Shown one piece after another: positions 6,565-13,790 of a stretch of 24,934 nucleotides of DNA. The DNA lies in the IMG/VR virus record IMGVR_UViG_3300038441_000477, positions 1 through 24,934 of that record; one strand, given 5' to 3'. The notes below the pieces were generated by a model. The model saw only the letters and a program-made list of their open reading frames with translations. It ran no database searches and was not told the origin of the DNA. Position numbers and translations under genes: made by a program. Source of the stretch: a virus. Position 1 is the stretch's first letter. Each line of letters opens with the position of its first letter.

Positions 6565-7647
6565 ATGAACGAAGAATACCAACCGGATGGCGACGGCTTC
6601 GGTTTGCCAGACAGCCCGCACATGGAAATCATGTTCGATTCCCTGACCGACACCGTCGACCAGATGGACATCGCGGGTACTGAGTCCCTGACTCTCACTC
6701 CAGCCCAGCACTACGCTCAAGGCGTTCTGAGCGCTGCTGGTATCGTTTCCGCCGCCCAGGTAACTGGTAACGAAGGCATCTTCTCGGCCATCGGCGACGG
6801 CTTCAAAGCGGTGTATGACTACATCGTTAAAACCTTCAAGTCCATCTGGGACTTCTTCTTCAACCGTGACAGCGCCAAAGAAGCAGAAGTGGCCAAGACT
6901 GCGGTTGACGAGAACACCAAAGAACTGCAGGCTGCTGAAGCCGGTACTCAGACCGAAGAAGAAGCCAACAAGCAGATCGCTGCTATGGCTACCGTTGCCA
7001 ACGCTGAAGGCGGCGACAAAGCTCTGGCTGAAGATCTGGCCGAAGCCAAGAAGGGCGACCTCAAGGAAAAGCGTAAAGCTATCCATGAAGCTCTCAAGAC
7101 CCTGCCGAAGCTGAAAGGTGCTGCCAAGCACAACCTGGAAAAGACCATCGAAAGCGCGGTCAAGGTGAAGATGGCATTCACCACCAAAGGTCTGGGTGGC
7201 GGCGACAGCAAAGCTGAAGGCGACGCTGCTGACCACCTGATGGGTAGCAACAAAACCGCCAACGACCTGGTCGACCTGACGGCTGAGATCACCAAGTTCA
7301 CCATCAAGGACGCGCACTTCATTACCGCTCTGAAGGGTGCTACCTCGATCAACAGCATCGACAAGGCCATTGCGTTCAGCAAAGCCTGCTCGGCCAACAT
7401 CCAGATGGTGAAAGAGTTCTCCGACGTTGTCAAAGGCAAGAAGTCGAAGATCGAAGCACTGCTGCATGCTGCTGAAGCCAAGATGAAGTCCGCCAAAGAC
7501 GGCAAAGACAAAGACGCACTGTCGAAAGACATCGCCGCTCTGCGTCTGATCGTTGTGATGGGCACTCGCTTGGCCAAGCTGATCGAGCAGAACTACATCA
7601 AAGTCAAGGCTGCTTCGGAAGCCATGAACAAGGTGTTCTGCATCTAA
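6565..7647 (+). CDS. Inner-body-like virion protein with a cleavable N-terminal propeptide
   Basis: 360 aa. The N-terminal region (1-70) is acidic and contains two Gly-X-Glu sites, GTE at 38-40 and GNE at 68-70. Immediately after the second comes an aromatic amphipathic segment (GIFSAIGDGFKAVYDYI, continuing to WDFFF at about 101). The rest is Lys/Ala/Glu-rich and helical with little aromatic content. phiKZ prohead protease gp175 is known to cut inner-body proteins after S/A/G-X-E; from that I infer cleavage after E70, leaving about 290 residues. The same arrangement recurs in the proteins starting at 11466, 22737 and 24136. Codon use is extremely biased, in keeping with a very abundant late product. 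A convergent terminator follows. Confidence 0.8.
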   Translation: MNEEYQPDGDGFGLPDSPHMEIMFDSLTDTVDQMDIAGTESLTLTPAQHYAQGVLSAAGIVSAAQVTGNEGIFSAIGDGFKAVYDYIVKTFKSIWDFFFNRDSAKEAEVAKTAVDENTKELQAAEAGTQTEEEANKQIAAMATVANAEGGDKALAEDLAEAKKGDLKEKRKAIHEALKTLPKLKGAAKHNLEKTIESAVKVKMAFTTKGLGGGDSKAEGDAADHLMGSNKTANDLVDLTAEITKFTIKDAHFITALKGATSINSIDKAIAFSKACSANIQMVKEFSDVVKGKKSKIEALLHAAEAKMKSAKDGKDKDALSKDIAALRLIVVMGTRLAKLIEQNYIKVKAASEAMNKVFCI

Positions 7648-7663
7648 ACCGTGCAGCGTGAAT

Positions 7664-7700
7664 AACCCTACCCACTCCCGACAACGGAGTGGGTAGGGTT
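7664..7700. terminator. Bidirectional terminator between convergent genes, 15-bp perfect stem
   Basis: AACCCTACCCACTCC (7664-7678) pairs perfectly with GGAGTGGGTAGGGTT (7686-7700) around a 7-nt loop. It lies between the + gene ending at 7647 and the - gene ending at 7710, so one hairpin probably serves both. T-tracts are poor on both sides; on the + strand it is followed by TTATGGCTGC. Confidence 0.85.
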
Positions 7701-7709
7701 TATGGCTGC

Positions 7710-9560
7710 TTATGCTGCTTTCTTCATTTCTTCTACGGTTGGTTCTACTGCTGGTGCAGGAGTAGGGAACGATACTACGTTGTCAACGCTAACTTCTTCT
7801 GGCAGGTTTGCACGCATCTCTTTAACCAGCTCACCGAAACCTTTGTTGATCAGAGCAGCTTCGAACACTTGCTTGATCTTGTCGATTTCTGGGAAGCGGA
7901 ACAGATCATGGCACAGACCAATCGCATTCGCCTGCGTACTGGACGCATAGTTAACTGCGATCTCACGGAACTTCGACGGACCAGCCCCTTGGATACCGTA
8001 CACTTCCATTTGGGTTGTGTAGTTACTGGCGTTGTTAGCCAGAGTACCGGTTGGGTAAGCACCTTCAACGTCAAGGTCAGAAGTACTGCTACGACCCGAA
8101 CTGATAACGTCATCCAGACCCACAAACAGAGCACGACCCTTGGTGGCGTTCTTCTCAGTATCGAGCAGAGCAATCCAGTCGTCCAGAGTAGGTAGCTTAT
8201 CGGTGAAGGACTTATCACGCTGCGAAGGAGTACTGCCCCAGACGTATCCGTTATCCTTGGCAATAAACGACAAGGTGTCCGAGATAAGGCTAGGTTGCGA
8301 AACGAAGTTGAAGTACTCCGAGTAACGAAGCAACATTGGAATCGACAGAGTGAAGTCCAGAGTCTTTTCGTTAATCTCTTCAATTGGGAAGTTATCCCCG
8401 ATGTTGTATGAAGAGTACAGATACTTGTACTGCCGTTGCATGTTCCGGTGCCACTGGCCGCTACCCGGGCCCCAAGACATGCCTTCCTCGGTATACAGCT
8501 TACCTTTAACGTTTTCACGCTGAGAGATAGCTTCTAGGCTGTAGCTTTCCAGCTTACCGAATGGGAAACGTTTAATAGCGTAACCCGACATGGCATCCGC
8601 CCACTGCCATTTAGCCATGGTGCGAACGGTAGGGAACTTCTCTTGTGGTTCCAGAGGAGTACGGTCACCGTTCTCCTTAACCTTGTGAGTACGACCGAGG
8701 TTAAGGTTGTAGGTACGGAACTCTTTTGGAATGCTTGGATCGCTGTAGACGTCTGGAAGGTTGTACCCGTCAGCAATCAAAGCACGCTCACAGGCTTCCA
8801 TGTCATAGCTTGCGTTCCAGCTCAATACCCAGTCAGGCTCCCACTCGTGGAACTTCTGAATACAGGCATAGGCCACTTGACCCGGAGTATCGAACAGCTC
8901 GTAAACAACAGTGCACTTACGACGCTCCAAGTGTTCCTTCAAATACTTGTCTTCTGCTTCCTTGAGCTTACGGAAGATAGTCTCATCATCCGGTTCGTCA
9001 TACCAACTACGAATCGCTGCGAAGTAAGCTTTGTTCTTCATGGTGACAGACGCCATCATGATTGGCTTGTTCTCACCCGGGAAGTCCATGTCCGCTTCAA
9101 CGTCGAACGCCGCTACGGTGTACGGTTCCTTCTCCTGATACTCCCCATACTTCTGGAAGAACTTCTGCTTGAAGTGAACAGGGGTGGTTTGATCTAACCC
9201 GAATACGAACTGATGACCCGGGCAACCCTTAACGTCACGAATGGTAGCCTTATAGTCAGCTGCCCCAAACAACTGCTTCTTGACTTCAAACGGAATCTTG
9301 CAACGTGGAGCCTTGTACTCTCTTACCAAACGTTCTTCGATGTAATCTTTAGGTTGGTTAAAACGACGATGGTCATCTTTAACGATCCAGAACGGTTGCT
9401 TGTAATTCTCTAACGAAATAAACGAGTTGCTGCGACTACCATCTTCGTGGACGTTAGTAATTTTCGCACACAACAGGTCTTTGCCTTTATCGAAACGACT
9501 CATCGCATAAGCCGCATGCTTGCAAACTTTTGCGATAATAGGTGAAGTGTTTTGTGTCAT
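7710..9560 (-). CDS. Family B DNA polymerase, N-terminal part (3'-5' exonuclease plus palm motif A)
   Basis: 616 aa from the ATG at 9560, chosen because AGGGT lies about 7 nt upstream; an ATG 15 bases earlier has no good site. The proofreading exonuclease is complete: Exo I FDVEAD (D153, E155), Exo II WNASYD (N249, D253), Exo III YNIGD (Y385, D389), close to T4 polymerase YNIID. Polymerase motif A follows as DVEGAYPT at 497-504, matching DxxSLYPS. Only 112 residues remain, with no motif B (KxxxNSxYG) and no motif C (YxDTD), and the protein ends in a Pro/Glu-rich tail before a terminator. The catalytic palm must therefore be completed by another gene outside the window, or the protein acts only as an exonuclease. 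It is the sole replication gene here, encoded alone between two + strand units. Confidence 0.85.
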   Translation of the reverse strand: MTQNTSPIIAKVCKHAAYAMSRFDKGKDLLCAKITNVHEDGSRSNSFISLENYKQPFWIVKDDHRRFNQPKDYIEERLVREYKAPRCKIPFEVKKQLFGAADYKATIRDVKGCPGHQFVFGLDQTTPVHFKQKFFQKYGEYQEKEPYTVAAFDVEADMDFPGENKPIMMASVTMKNKAYFAAIRSWYDEPDDETIFRKLKEAEDKYLKEHLERRKCTVVYELFDTPGQVAYACIQKFHEWEPDWVLSWNASYDMEACERALIADGYNLPDVYSDPSIPKEFRTYNLNLGRTHKVKENGDRTPLEPQEKFPTVRTMAKWQWADAMSGYAIKRFPFGKLESYSLEAISQRENVKGKLYTEEGMSWGPGSGQWHRNMQRQYKYLYSSYNIGDNFPIEEINEKTLDFTLSIPMLLRYSEYFNFVSQPSLISDTLSFIAKDNGYVWGSTPSQRDKSFTDKLPTLDDWIALLDTEKNATKGRALFVGLDDVISSGRSSTSDLDVEGAYPTGTLANNASNYTTQMEVYGIQGAGPSKFREIAVNYASSTQANAIGLCHDLFRFPEIDKIKQVFEAALINKGFGELVKEMRANLPEEVSVDNVVSFPTPAPAVEPTVEEMKKAA

Positions 9561-9612
9561 CGGTATACCCTGCATTTTATGCCCGCTTTTAGCGCTATAC
9601 TAATAGTGCCCC

Positions 9613-9635
9613 AGTACTAAAAATAGAGGAGTACT
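9613..9635 (+). promoter_or_regulatory. AGTACT...AGTACT stem-loop over the metalloprotease ribosome binding site
   Basis: AGTACT at 9613-9618 and again at 9630-9635 can pair around an 11-nt loop (aaaaatagagg). The GAGGAG ribosome binding site (9626-9631) for the ATG at 9641 spans the loop and the stem edge. The hairpin sits in the 80-base divergent spacer between the DNA polymerase and metalloprotease genes, which must also hold whatever promoters drive them; no convincing promoter is visible. Confidence 0.4.
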
Positions 9636-9640
9636 CATTA

Positions 9641-11050
9641 ATGATCTCGATGGATTTTTTGAAACACTCAGTGTCAGGTATGGAGTTCATCGACTTCCAG
9701 AGCTCTGACTTTTACACCAAGCTGTCGTCGTACCTTGAAAGTCAGATTGATGCGGAAGGTTTCCTGTCGCCTGAATCAGCAAAGGGCATCAAACCCCTCA
9801 TCGCTGAATACACTGGTTTCAAGAACATCGACATCAAGTTCGAACAGTCCGGCAACCTGTCTGTTGACACGGGCTACTTCTCCCCGAACCACGTCCTCAA
9901 CAACGACATGGTCGACGAACTGCTGAAGACCACGGAGACTACATTGTACCGTTGGTTCACACAGAACACCGATAAGCTGTTCCGTGGCGGTATCGACTAC
10001 AAGACCGGCAAGGTTACGGGTAGCTTTCAAACTGTCCCTGTTACCCTGCGCATTAACGTCAACCTGAATCAGACCTTCCCAAAAGATAAGGTGGGTAAGT
10101 TCGGTATCCCGTTGCAAGGTATTCTGTGCGGCGCTATTGCTCACGAATTGGGTCATGTGTTCAGCGGCTGTATGATGATGTCCACAGTGGTATCTGACAA
10201 CTTGACCGCCAAGGCTGCCCTGCGTTTCTATCGCACTTCGAATACCGAAGAAGATCGGGTCGTGGTGCTCAAGGATATCGGCGCTCTGCTGGATGTCCCT
10301 GCTGCCAAGCAAGCCGAACTGCAACGTCTGGCTCAAGACCCTGACGATAAAGCAGTGTTCATGTACTTCGACAAAATGGTGTCGCAACGTAATATGCGTC
10401 GCAGTCTTTCTGTCGGCGTAGAACGTATGTCGTCTGAAGTAGTGGCCGACATGTACGCCATTCGCATGGGCTGTGACAAGGGTATCATTGCGGCTATCTC
10501 CATCCTGACTGACCACGGCTGCATCCAGACCGTAGTCAACAGCCTGCTGACCGCAACCATGTTCACCCTGCTGCTGTTCCCATCTGCCCTGATGATGAGC
10601 CTCGGTGCTGGTGGTATCGCTGTGGCATTGATGTTCAGCTTCTTCACGTTCACGTTCGTCTTCGTGATGGACTATTTCAGCAAGGGCTACTCTGGTGTGT
10701 ACAACGCCGACCACCGTCGTTTCGATGACGCTGCTCGTCAGTTGATCCAGAAGCTGAAAGAAGACAAATCTGCTCCTGCTAGCCAGAAGGCGCAGATGGT
10801 TAAAGAAATCGATCAACTGATGGTGCACGCTAAAACCCTGCGCCCTTGGTACGAGTCGACTGTTATCCATCGCTTCATGGGTTGGGTGTTCAGTCAGAGC
10901 GATTTTAAATTGCAAGAGATCGAGCATTATACTGGGGTTGTGGCAAACCATGAGGTCAACACCTTCTCGCATAAACTCCAAGCTCTTAAAGCACGCCGTG
11001 ACCCTGATAACCGGGGTGAACCGGAAACCGACAAGACTTACGAATTCTAA
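9641..11050 (+). CDS. Membrane-associated zinc metalloprotease (M48-like gluzincin), possibly virion-packaged
   Basis: 469 aa. AHELGH at 167-172 gives the HExxH zinc site (H168, E169, H172). SEVVADMYA at 265-273 supplies the third ligand E266 in the ExxAD pattern typical of M48 and related gluzincins. A very hydrophobic region at about 299-345 could form two membrane helices (for example AVALMFSFFTFTFVFVM), with a soluble, charged C-terminus. Near the N-terminus SGMEF has GME at 13-15, a possible prohead-protease cut like those in the inner-body proteins. GAGGAG lies 9 nt before the ATG; a later in-frame ATG at 9650 is a weaker choice. It heads a four-gene operon containing an inner-body-like protein. 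It is not the usual prohead protease, which is a serine enzyme. The substrate is unknown; cell-envelope or host proteins are possible. Confidence 0.8.
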   Translation: MISMDFLKHSVSGMEFIDFQSSDFYTKLSSYLESQIDAEGFLSPESAKGIKPLIAEYTGFKNIDIKFEQSGNLSVDTGYFSPNHVLNNDMVDELLKTTETTLYRWFTQNTDKLFRGGIDYKTGKVTGSFQTVPVTLRINVNLNQTFPKDKVGKFGIPLQGILCGAIAHELGHVFSGCMMMSTVVSDNLTAKAALRFYRTSNTEEDRVVVLKDIGALLDVPAAKQAELQRLAQDPDDKAVFMYFDKMVSQRNMRRSLSVGVERMSSEVVADMYAIRMGCDKGIIAAISILTDHGCIQTVVNSLLTATMFTLLLFPSALMMSLGAGGIAVALMFSFFTFTFVFVMDYFSKGYSGVYNADHRRFDDAARQLIQKLKEDKSAPASQKAQMVKEIDQLMVHAKTLRPWYESTVIHRFMGWVFSQSDFKLQEIEHYTGVVANHEVNTFSHKLQALKARRDPDNRGEPETDKTYEF

Positions 11051-11074
11051 CCACTATCCCCAGGAGTACTACCC

Positions 11075-11473
11075 ATGTCTCATTTGATCCACGTCCTCGA
11101 CTACAAGAAGTACCTGACCGAACAAGGCATCACCTGCCCTGTAGAACAAAGCGCCATCCTGGTGGAACCATTCGCCCGTGCGCTGATCCGTCACGCCTAC
11201 CGCACCGGCGGCCAGTGGACTCCTGTTGTCGACGCCAAGGCTTGGACCATGCTGGAGAAGTGGAACAGCGTGTCGCCGATCAATGCCCCTCTGGTTCACC
11301 AGAAGGCCCTGTGGCGCATCAACAACCTGAACGGCTCCATGGCCCAGACCGGTACCCTGCCAAAGGCTGAAGAATACACCTGCGTCATCAACGACAAAGA
11401 TGTAACTCAGAACGAGCAGTTCAACACTCTGGTGGCTTACCTGTTGAAAGAGCTGGAGGCCGGCCGTGAGTGA
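11075..11473 (+). CDS. Small unknown protein in the metalloprotease operon
   Basis: 132 aa with AGGAG 8 nt before the ATG. It looks like a compact soluble protein with mixed helices and several Trp residues (for example VDAKAWTMLEKW), and has no membrane segment, signal peptide or recognised motif. Its last 8 bases overlap the GTG start of the inner-body-like gene that follows, so the two are probably translationally coupled. A chaperone or partner for that protein would fit the coupling but nothing in the sequence proves it. Confidence 0.75.
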   Translation: MSHLIHVLDYKKYLTEQGITCPVEQSAILVEPFARALIRHAYRTGGQWTPVVDAKAWTMLEKWNSVSPINAPLVHQKALWRINNLNGSMAQTGTLPKAEEYTCVINDKDVTQNEQFNTLVAYLLKELEAGRE

Positions 11474-12971
11474 ATCGCAACTCGACTCCTACTTCCAGCT
11501 GGGTAACAGCGCGCCTACCGACGCCTACCAGCCAGGTGAAGACAAGCAACGTATTGACCTGACCGAGTTCTATCGGGACAGTGATCAAGACAACGCAACT
11601 GTTATGGTCATGGGTGCGGAAGAGCTGGCGCTGGGTAAGTTGTCCAAGCGTACTGCTATCCTGCTCAGCCTGTCGGGCACTGAGAGCTACGATCCGTTCC
11701 CATCTGAGCGTAACGCACGCATGGGCACCGAAGGCTTCTTCAGCACTATTGCAGAGGGTTTCAAGAAGTTCATTGAAACCATCATCAAATACATCCGCAT
11801 GGCCATCGACTGGGTTATCGACCTGATCCAAGGCATCTTCGGTTTCCGTAAGAGCGCCCGCATCAACGAAGAGATCAACAAGTCTCTCGACGAGATGAAG
11901 ATCGAGTTCGCCAAGACCCTGAACGGTTTGGGCTTCCCTGGCAACGTGTACAACGTGGAAACCTTCTTGGGTGACCTGCCACCGAACCAAGACCGCCAAG
12001 CGCAACTGCACCTGCTGCGTAGCAAGTTCGACAAGGACAGTGATCAAGTCAAGAAATTGTCTGACACTGTTCCCCTGTTGCAACAGGCCATGGGCAAAAT
12101 CAAGCAGATCGGCGAGCGGGCCGAGCGTACGTTCAAGACCTTCAAGAAGACCTTGGGCGAAGAGTTCAACCGTAGCAAGGTTCGTCACCACACCGCCAAC
12201 AACACCGCCCCGCTGACCGAAGTCAACCGCGTGATGAAGGCCATCGAGGAAGCTACTCTCGCGTTGGATTCGACTGAGCTGGTGGGTTTGGTGTCGAAGA
12301 CCTACAGCACCCTGTTCGGTATCACCTTCACTAACGAAGAGCTGACCAACGGTTTCACTGAAGTGCAGAAGAAGCTTCAGGAAAACGTCAAGCTGGAAGT
12401 GGTTAAGCTGGACAAGGTCAACGTGGGCGAGACCCTGAGCAACATCCAGGATCTGAACACCCGCTACATGGGCATGGTCAGCGACGAGATCGATATCTCC
12501 AAGGTCAACTGGAAGGCGATGGGCACCATGATCGACCGTTCGGATGCCGAGAAGGTTGAGCTCATGTCGAAGATGTACAACGCTCCGACCATGTTGGCCA
12601 GCTATCAGAAGCTGTCGTTGAACATCCGCAACTTCACTCAGTTCTGCTTCTTCGTAACGAACGAGCTGCGCCGGGTAGAGAAACAGATCACCGACCTGAT
12701 CGAATGGCACCAGCGGACCCATGCGTACTACTACGCCGGTTTCGTTAACGACCTGGATAAGCTCAAGGAGATCGTTCTTGATGCTCAAAGCAAGGGTCAT
12801 GCGCCTTTGATCGGCAACGATCACATGGTCTTCATCAAGGCGGCCGACGCACAGACCTTCATGGAGAAGCTCTCGGCTAACATTAACTTCGGTCTGGAGA
12901 ACGATATCGGTGGTCTGAAGACTATCGTTAACAACTTCTCCAAACAGACTGGTTGGGGTAAACTGATATGA
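11466..12971 (+). CDS. Inner-body-like virion protein with a cleavable N-terminal propeptide
   Basis: 501 aa, starting at a GTG inside the end of the previous gene. The first 89 residues are acidic and carry GAE (50-52), GTE (71-73) and GTE (87-89). Directly after the last comes an amphipathic segment (GFFSTIAEGFKKFIETI, running to about 121 through WVIDLIQGIFGF), closely matching the segment after GNE in the protein at 6565. The remainder is long, helical and charged. By analogy with phiKZ inner-body proteins cut by gp175, I infer cleavage after E89, leaving about 412 residues ejected with DNA. The next gene overlaps its stop by 4 bases (ATGA). Confidence 0.8.
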   Translation: MSESQLDSYFQLGNSAPTDAYQPGEDKQRIDLTEFYRDSDQDNATVMVMGAEELALGKLSKRTAILLSLSGTESYDPFPSERNARMGTEGFFSTIAEGFKKFIETIIKYIRMAIDWVIDLIQGIFGFRKSARINEEINKSLDEMKIEFAKTLNGLGFPGNVYNVETFLGDLPPNQDRQAQLHLLRSKFDKDSDQVKKLSDTVPLLQQAMGKIKQIGERAERTFKTFKKTLGEEFNRSKVRHHTANNTAPLTEVNRVMKAIEEATLALDSTELVGLVSKTYSTLFGITFTNEELTNGFTEVQKKLQENVKLEVVKLDKVNVGETLSNIQDLNTRYMGMVSDEIDISKVNWKAMGTMIDRSDAEKVELMSKMYNAPTMLASYQKLSLNIRNFTQFCFFVTNELRRVEKQITDLIEWHQRTHAYYYAGFVNDLDKLKEIVLDAQSKGHAPLIGNDHMVFIKAADAQTFMEKLSANINFGLENDIGGLKTIVNNFSKQTGWGKLI

Positions 12972-13726
12972 GTCGTGAATCCCTGTGGGCGGAAATCAGC
13001 CAGCTTAAAGCGGTTGCTACTACCGTGTCCCAGCAAATGGCCGACGAGACCGTTCAGCTGACCAAGAGCATGGAGGATGGAATTACCCTTCCTGTGGCTC
13101 TGCGCATCGTCAACACGATCTGGGGTACTCATACTCAGTCGTCGCAGAAGCTCAAGGTTCAGTTGTCGGACACGTTCCCGAAGACCAACCGTGACGTTAT
13201 TCGTTACACTGCGTTGCCTGCGGATGAGCTGCGCAAGCTCACTGGTGAAATGGAAGAGGTAGTGTCTTACTTCGGCCTGATCCACGAGTACATCGAGAAA
13301 CTGGTGTGTGCTATCACCGCGGCGTTGGTTAAGGGTGAGCCTACTCCTGAAGGCCAAGAAACTGTTGACGAGTTCCGTCGTAACGTGTTGCAGTACTGCT
13401 GCTACATCAACGGCTACTTCTACGAAGTCAAAGATATGGTAAACGACGAGGCCTGTACGGCTTGGGACCATATCCGCATCGTACCAACTGGTGTATTGGA
13501 TGGTGACTACCTGTTCATCCAGTCCTTCAAGGATCAGTTGGCGACAGACCACGCAGAATTCCTCAAGCGTACGTTCTTCCGTCAAGAGCGTGATTACTGG
13601 TCGCTGGAAGATATCAAGTGGTCCTCGGATCGTCTGGTGCCTTTCATCAAGTTGCCGTTCCTCTTCGCAGAGTGGCTGAATGCTACCTACGCAGACGTTG
13701 TACTCGCAGAACCTGCTGGCGAATAA
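12968..13726 (+). CDS. Unknown protein, last gene of the metalloprotease operon
   Basis: 252 aa, starting in an ATGA overlap with the preceding stop. It is predicted to be mostly helical and soluble, with a cluster of Cys and Tyr around 141-150 (YCCYINGYFYEV) and an aromatic C-terminal third. No known domain is recognised. The tight overlap with the inner-body-like gene suggests the two products are needed in fixed proportion. A convergent terminator follows 16 bases after the stop. Confidence 0.75.
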   Translation: MSRESLWAEISQLKAVATTVSQQMADETVQLTKSMEDGITLPVALRIVNTIWGTHTQSSQKLKVQLSDTFPKTNRDVIRYTALPADELRKLTGEMEEVVSYFGLIHEYIEKLVCAITAALVKGEPTPEGQETVDEFRRNVLQYCCYINGYFYEVKDMVNDEACTAWDHIRIVPTGVLDGDYLFIQSFKDQLATDHAEFLKRTFFRQERDYWSLEDIKWSSDRLVPFIKLPFLFAEWLNATYADVVLAEPAGE

Positions 13727-13742
13727 GCTGTACCGGCCATAT

Positions 13743-13774
13743 CCCCTCCTATCCCTTTGCGGGGATAGGAGGGG
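13743..13774. terminator. Bidirectional terminator between convergent genes, 13-bp perfect stem
   Basis: CCCCTCCTATCCC (13743-13755) pairs perfectly with GGGATAGGAGGGG (13762-13774) around a 6-nt loop. It sits between the + gene ending at 13726 and the - gene ending at 13791. TTATAGCTGC follows on the + strand at 13780-13789; a T-run is missing on both sides. Confidence 0.85.
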
Positions 13775-13790
13775 TAGGCTTATAGCTGCT

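Noticed and set aside
7640-7720. Idea that the DNA polymerase is truncated by a frameshift near its 3' end
   Set aside because: Its C-terminus is a natural-looking Pro/Glu tail, followed at once by a perfect terminator and a convergent gene; no frame downstream carries motif B or C.
9596-9601. TATACT resembling a bacterial -10 box upstream of the metalloprotease
   Set aside because: No -35-like hexamer at a proper distance, and phages of this type mostly use their own RNA polymerases, so one hexamer is not enough.
9655-9661. T TTT TTG heptamer, in phase, near the start of the metalloprotease
   Set aside because: The -1 frame reaches a stop after about 18 codons and leads to nothing; it lies only five codons into the protein.
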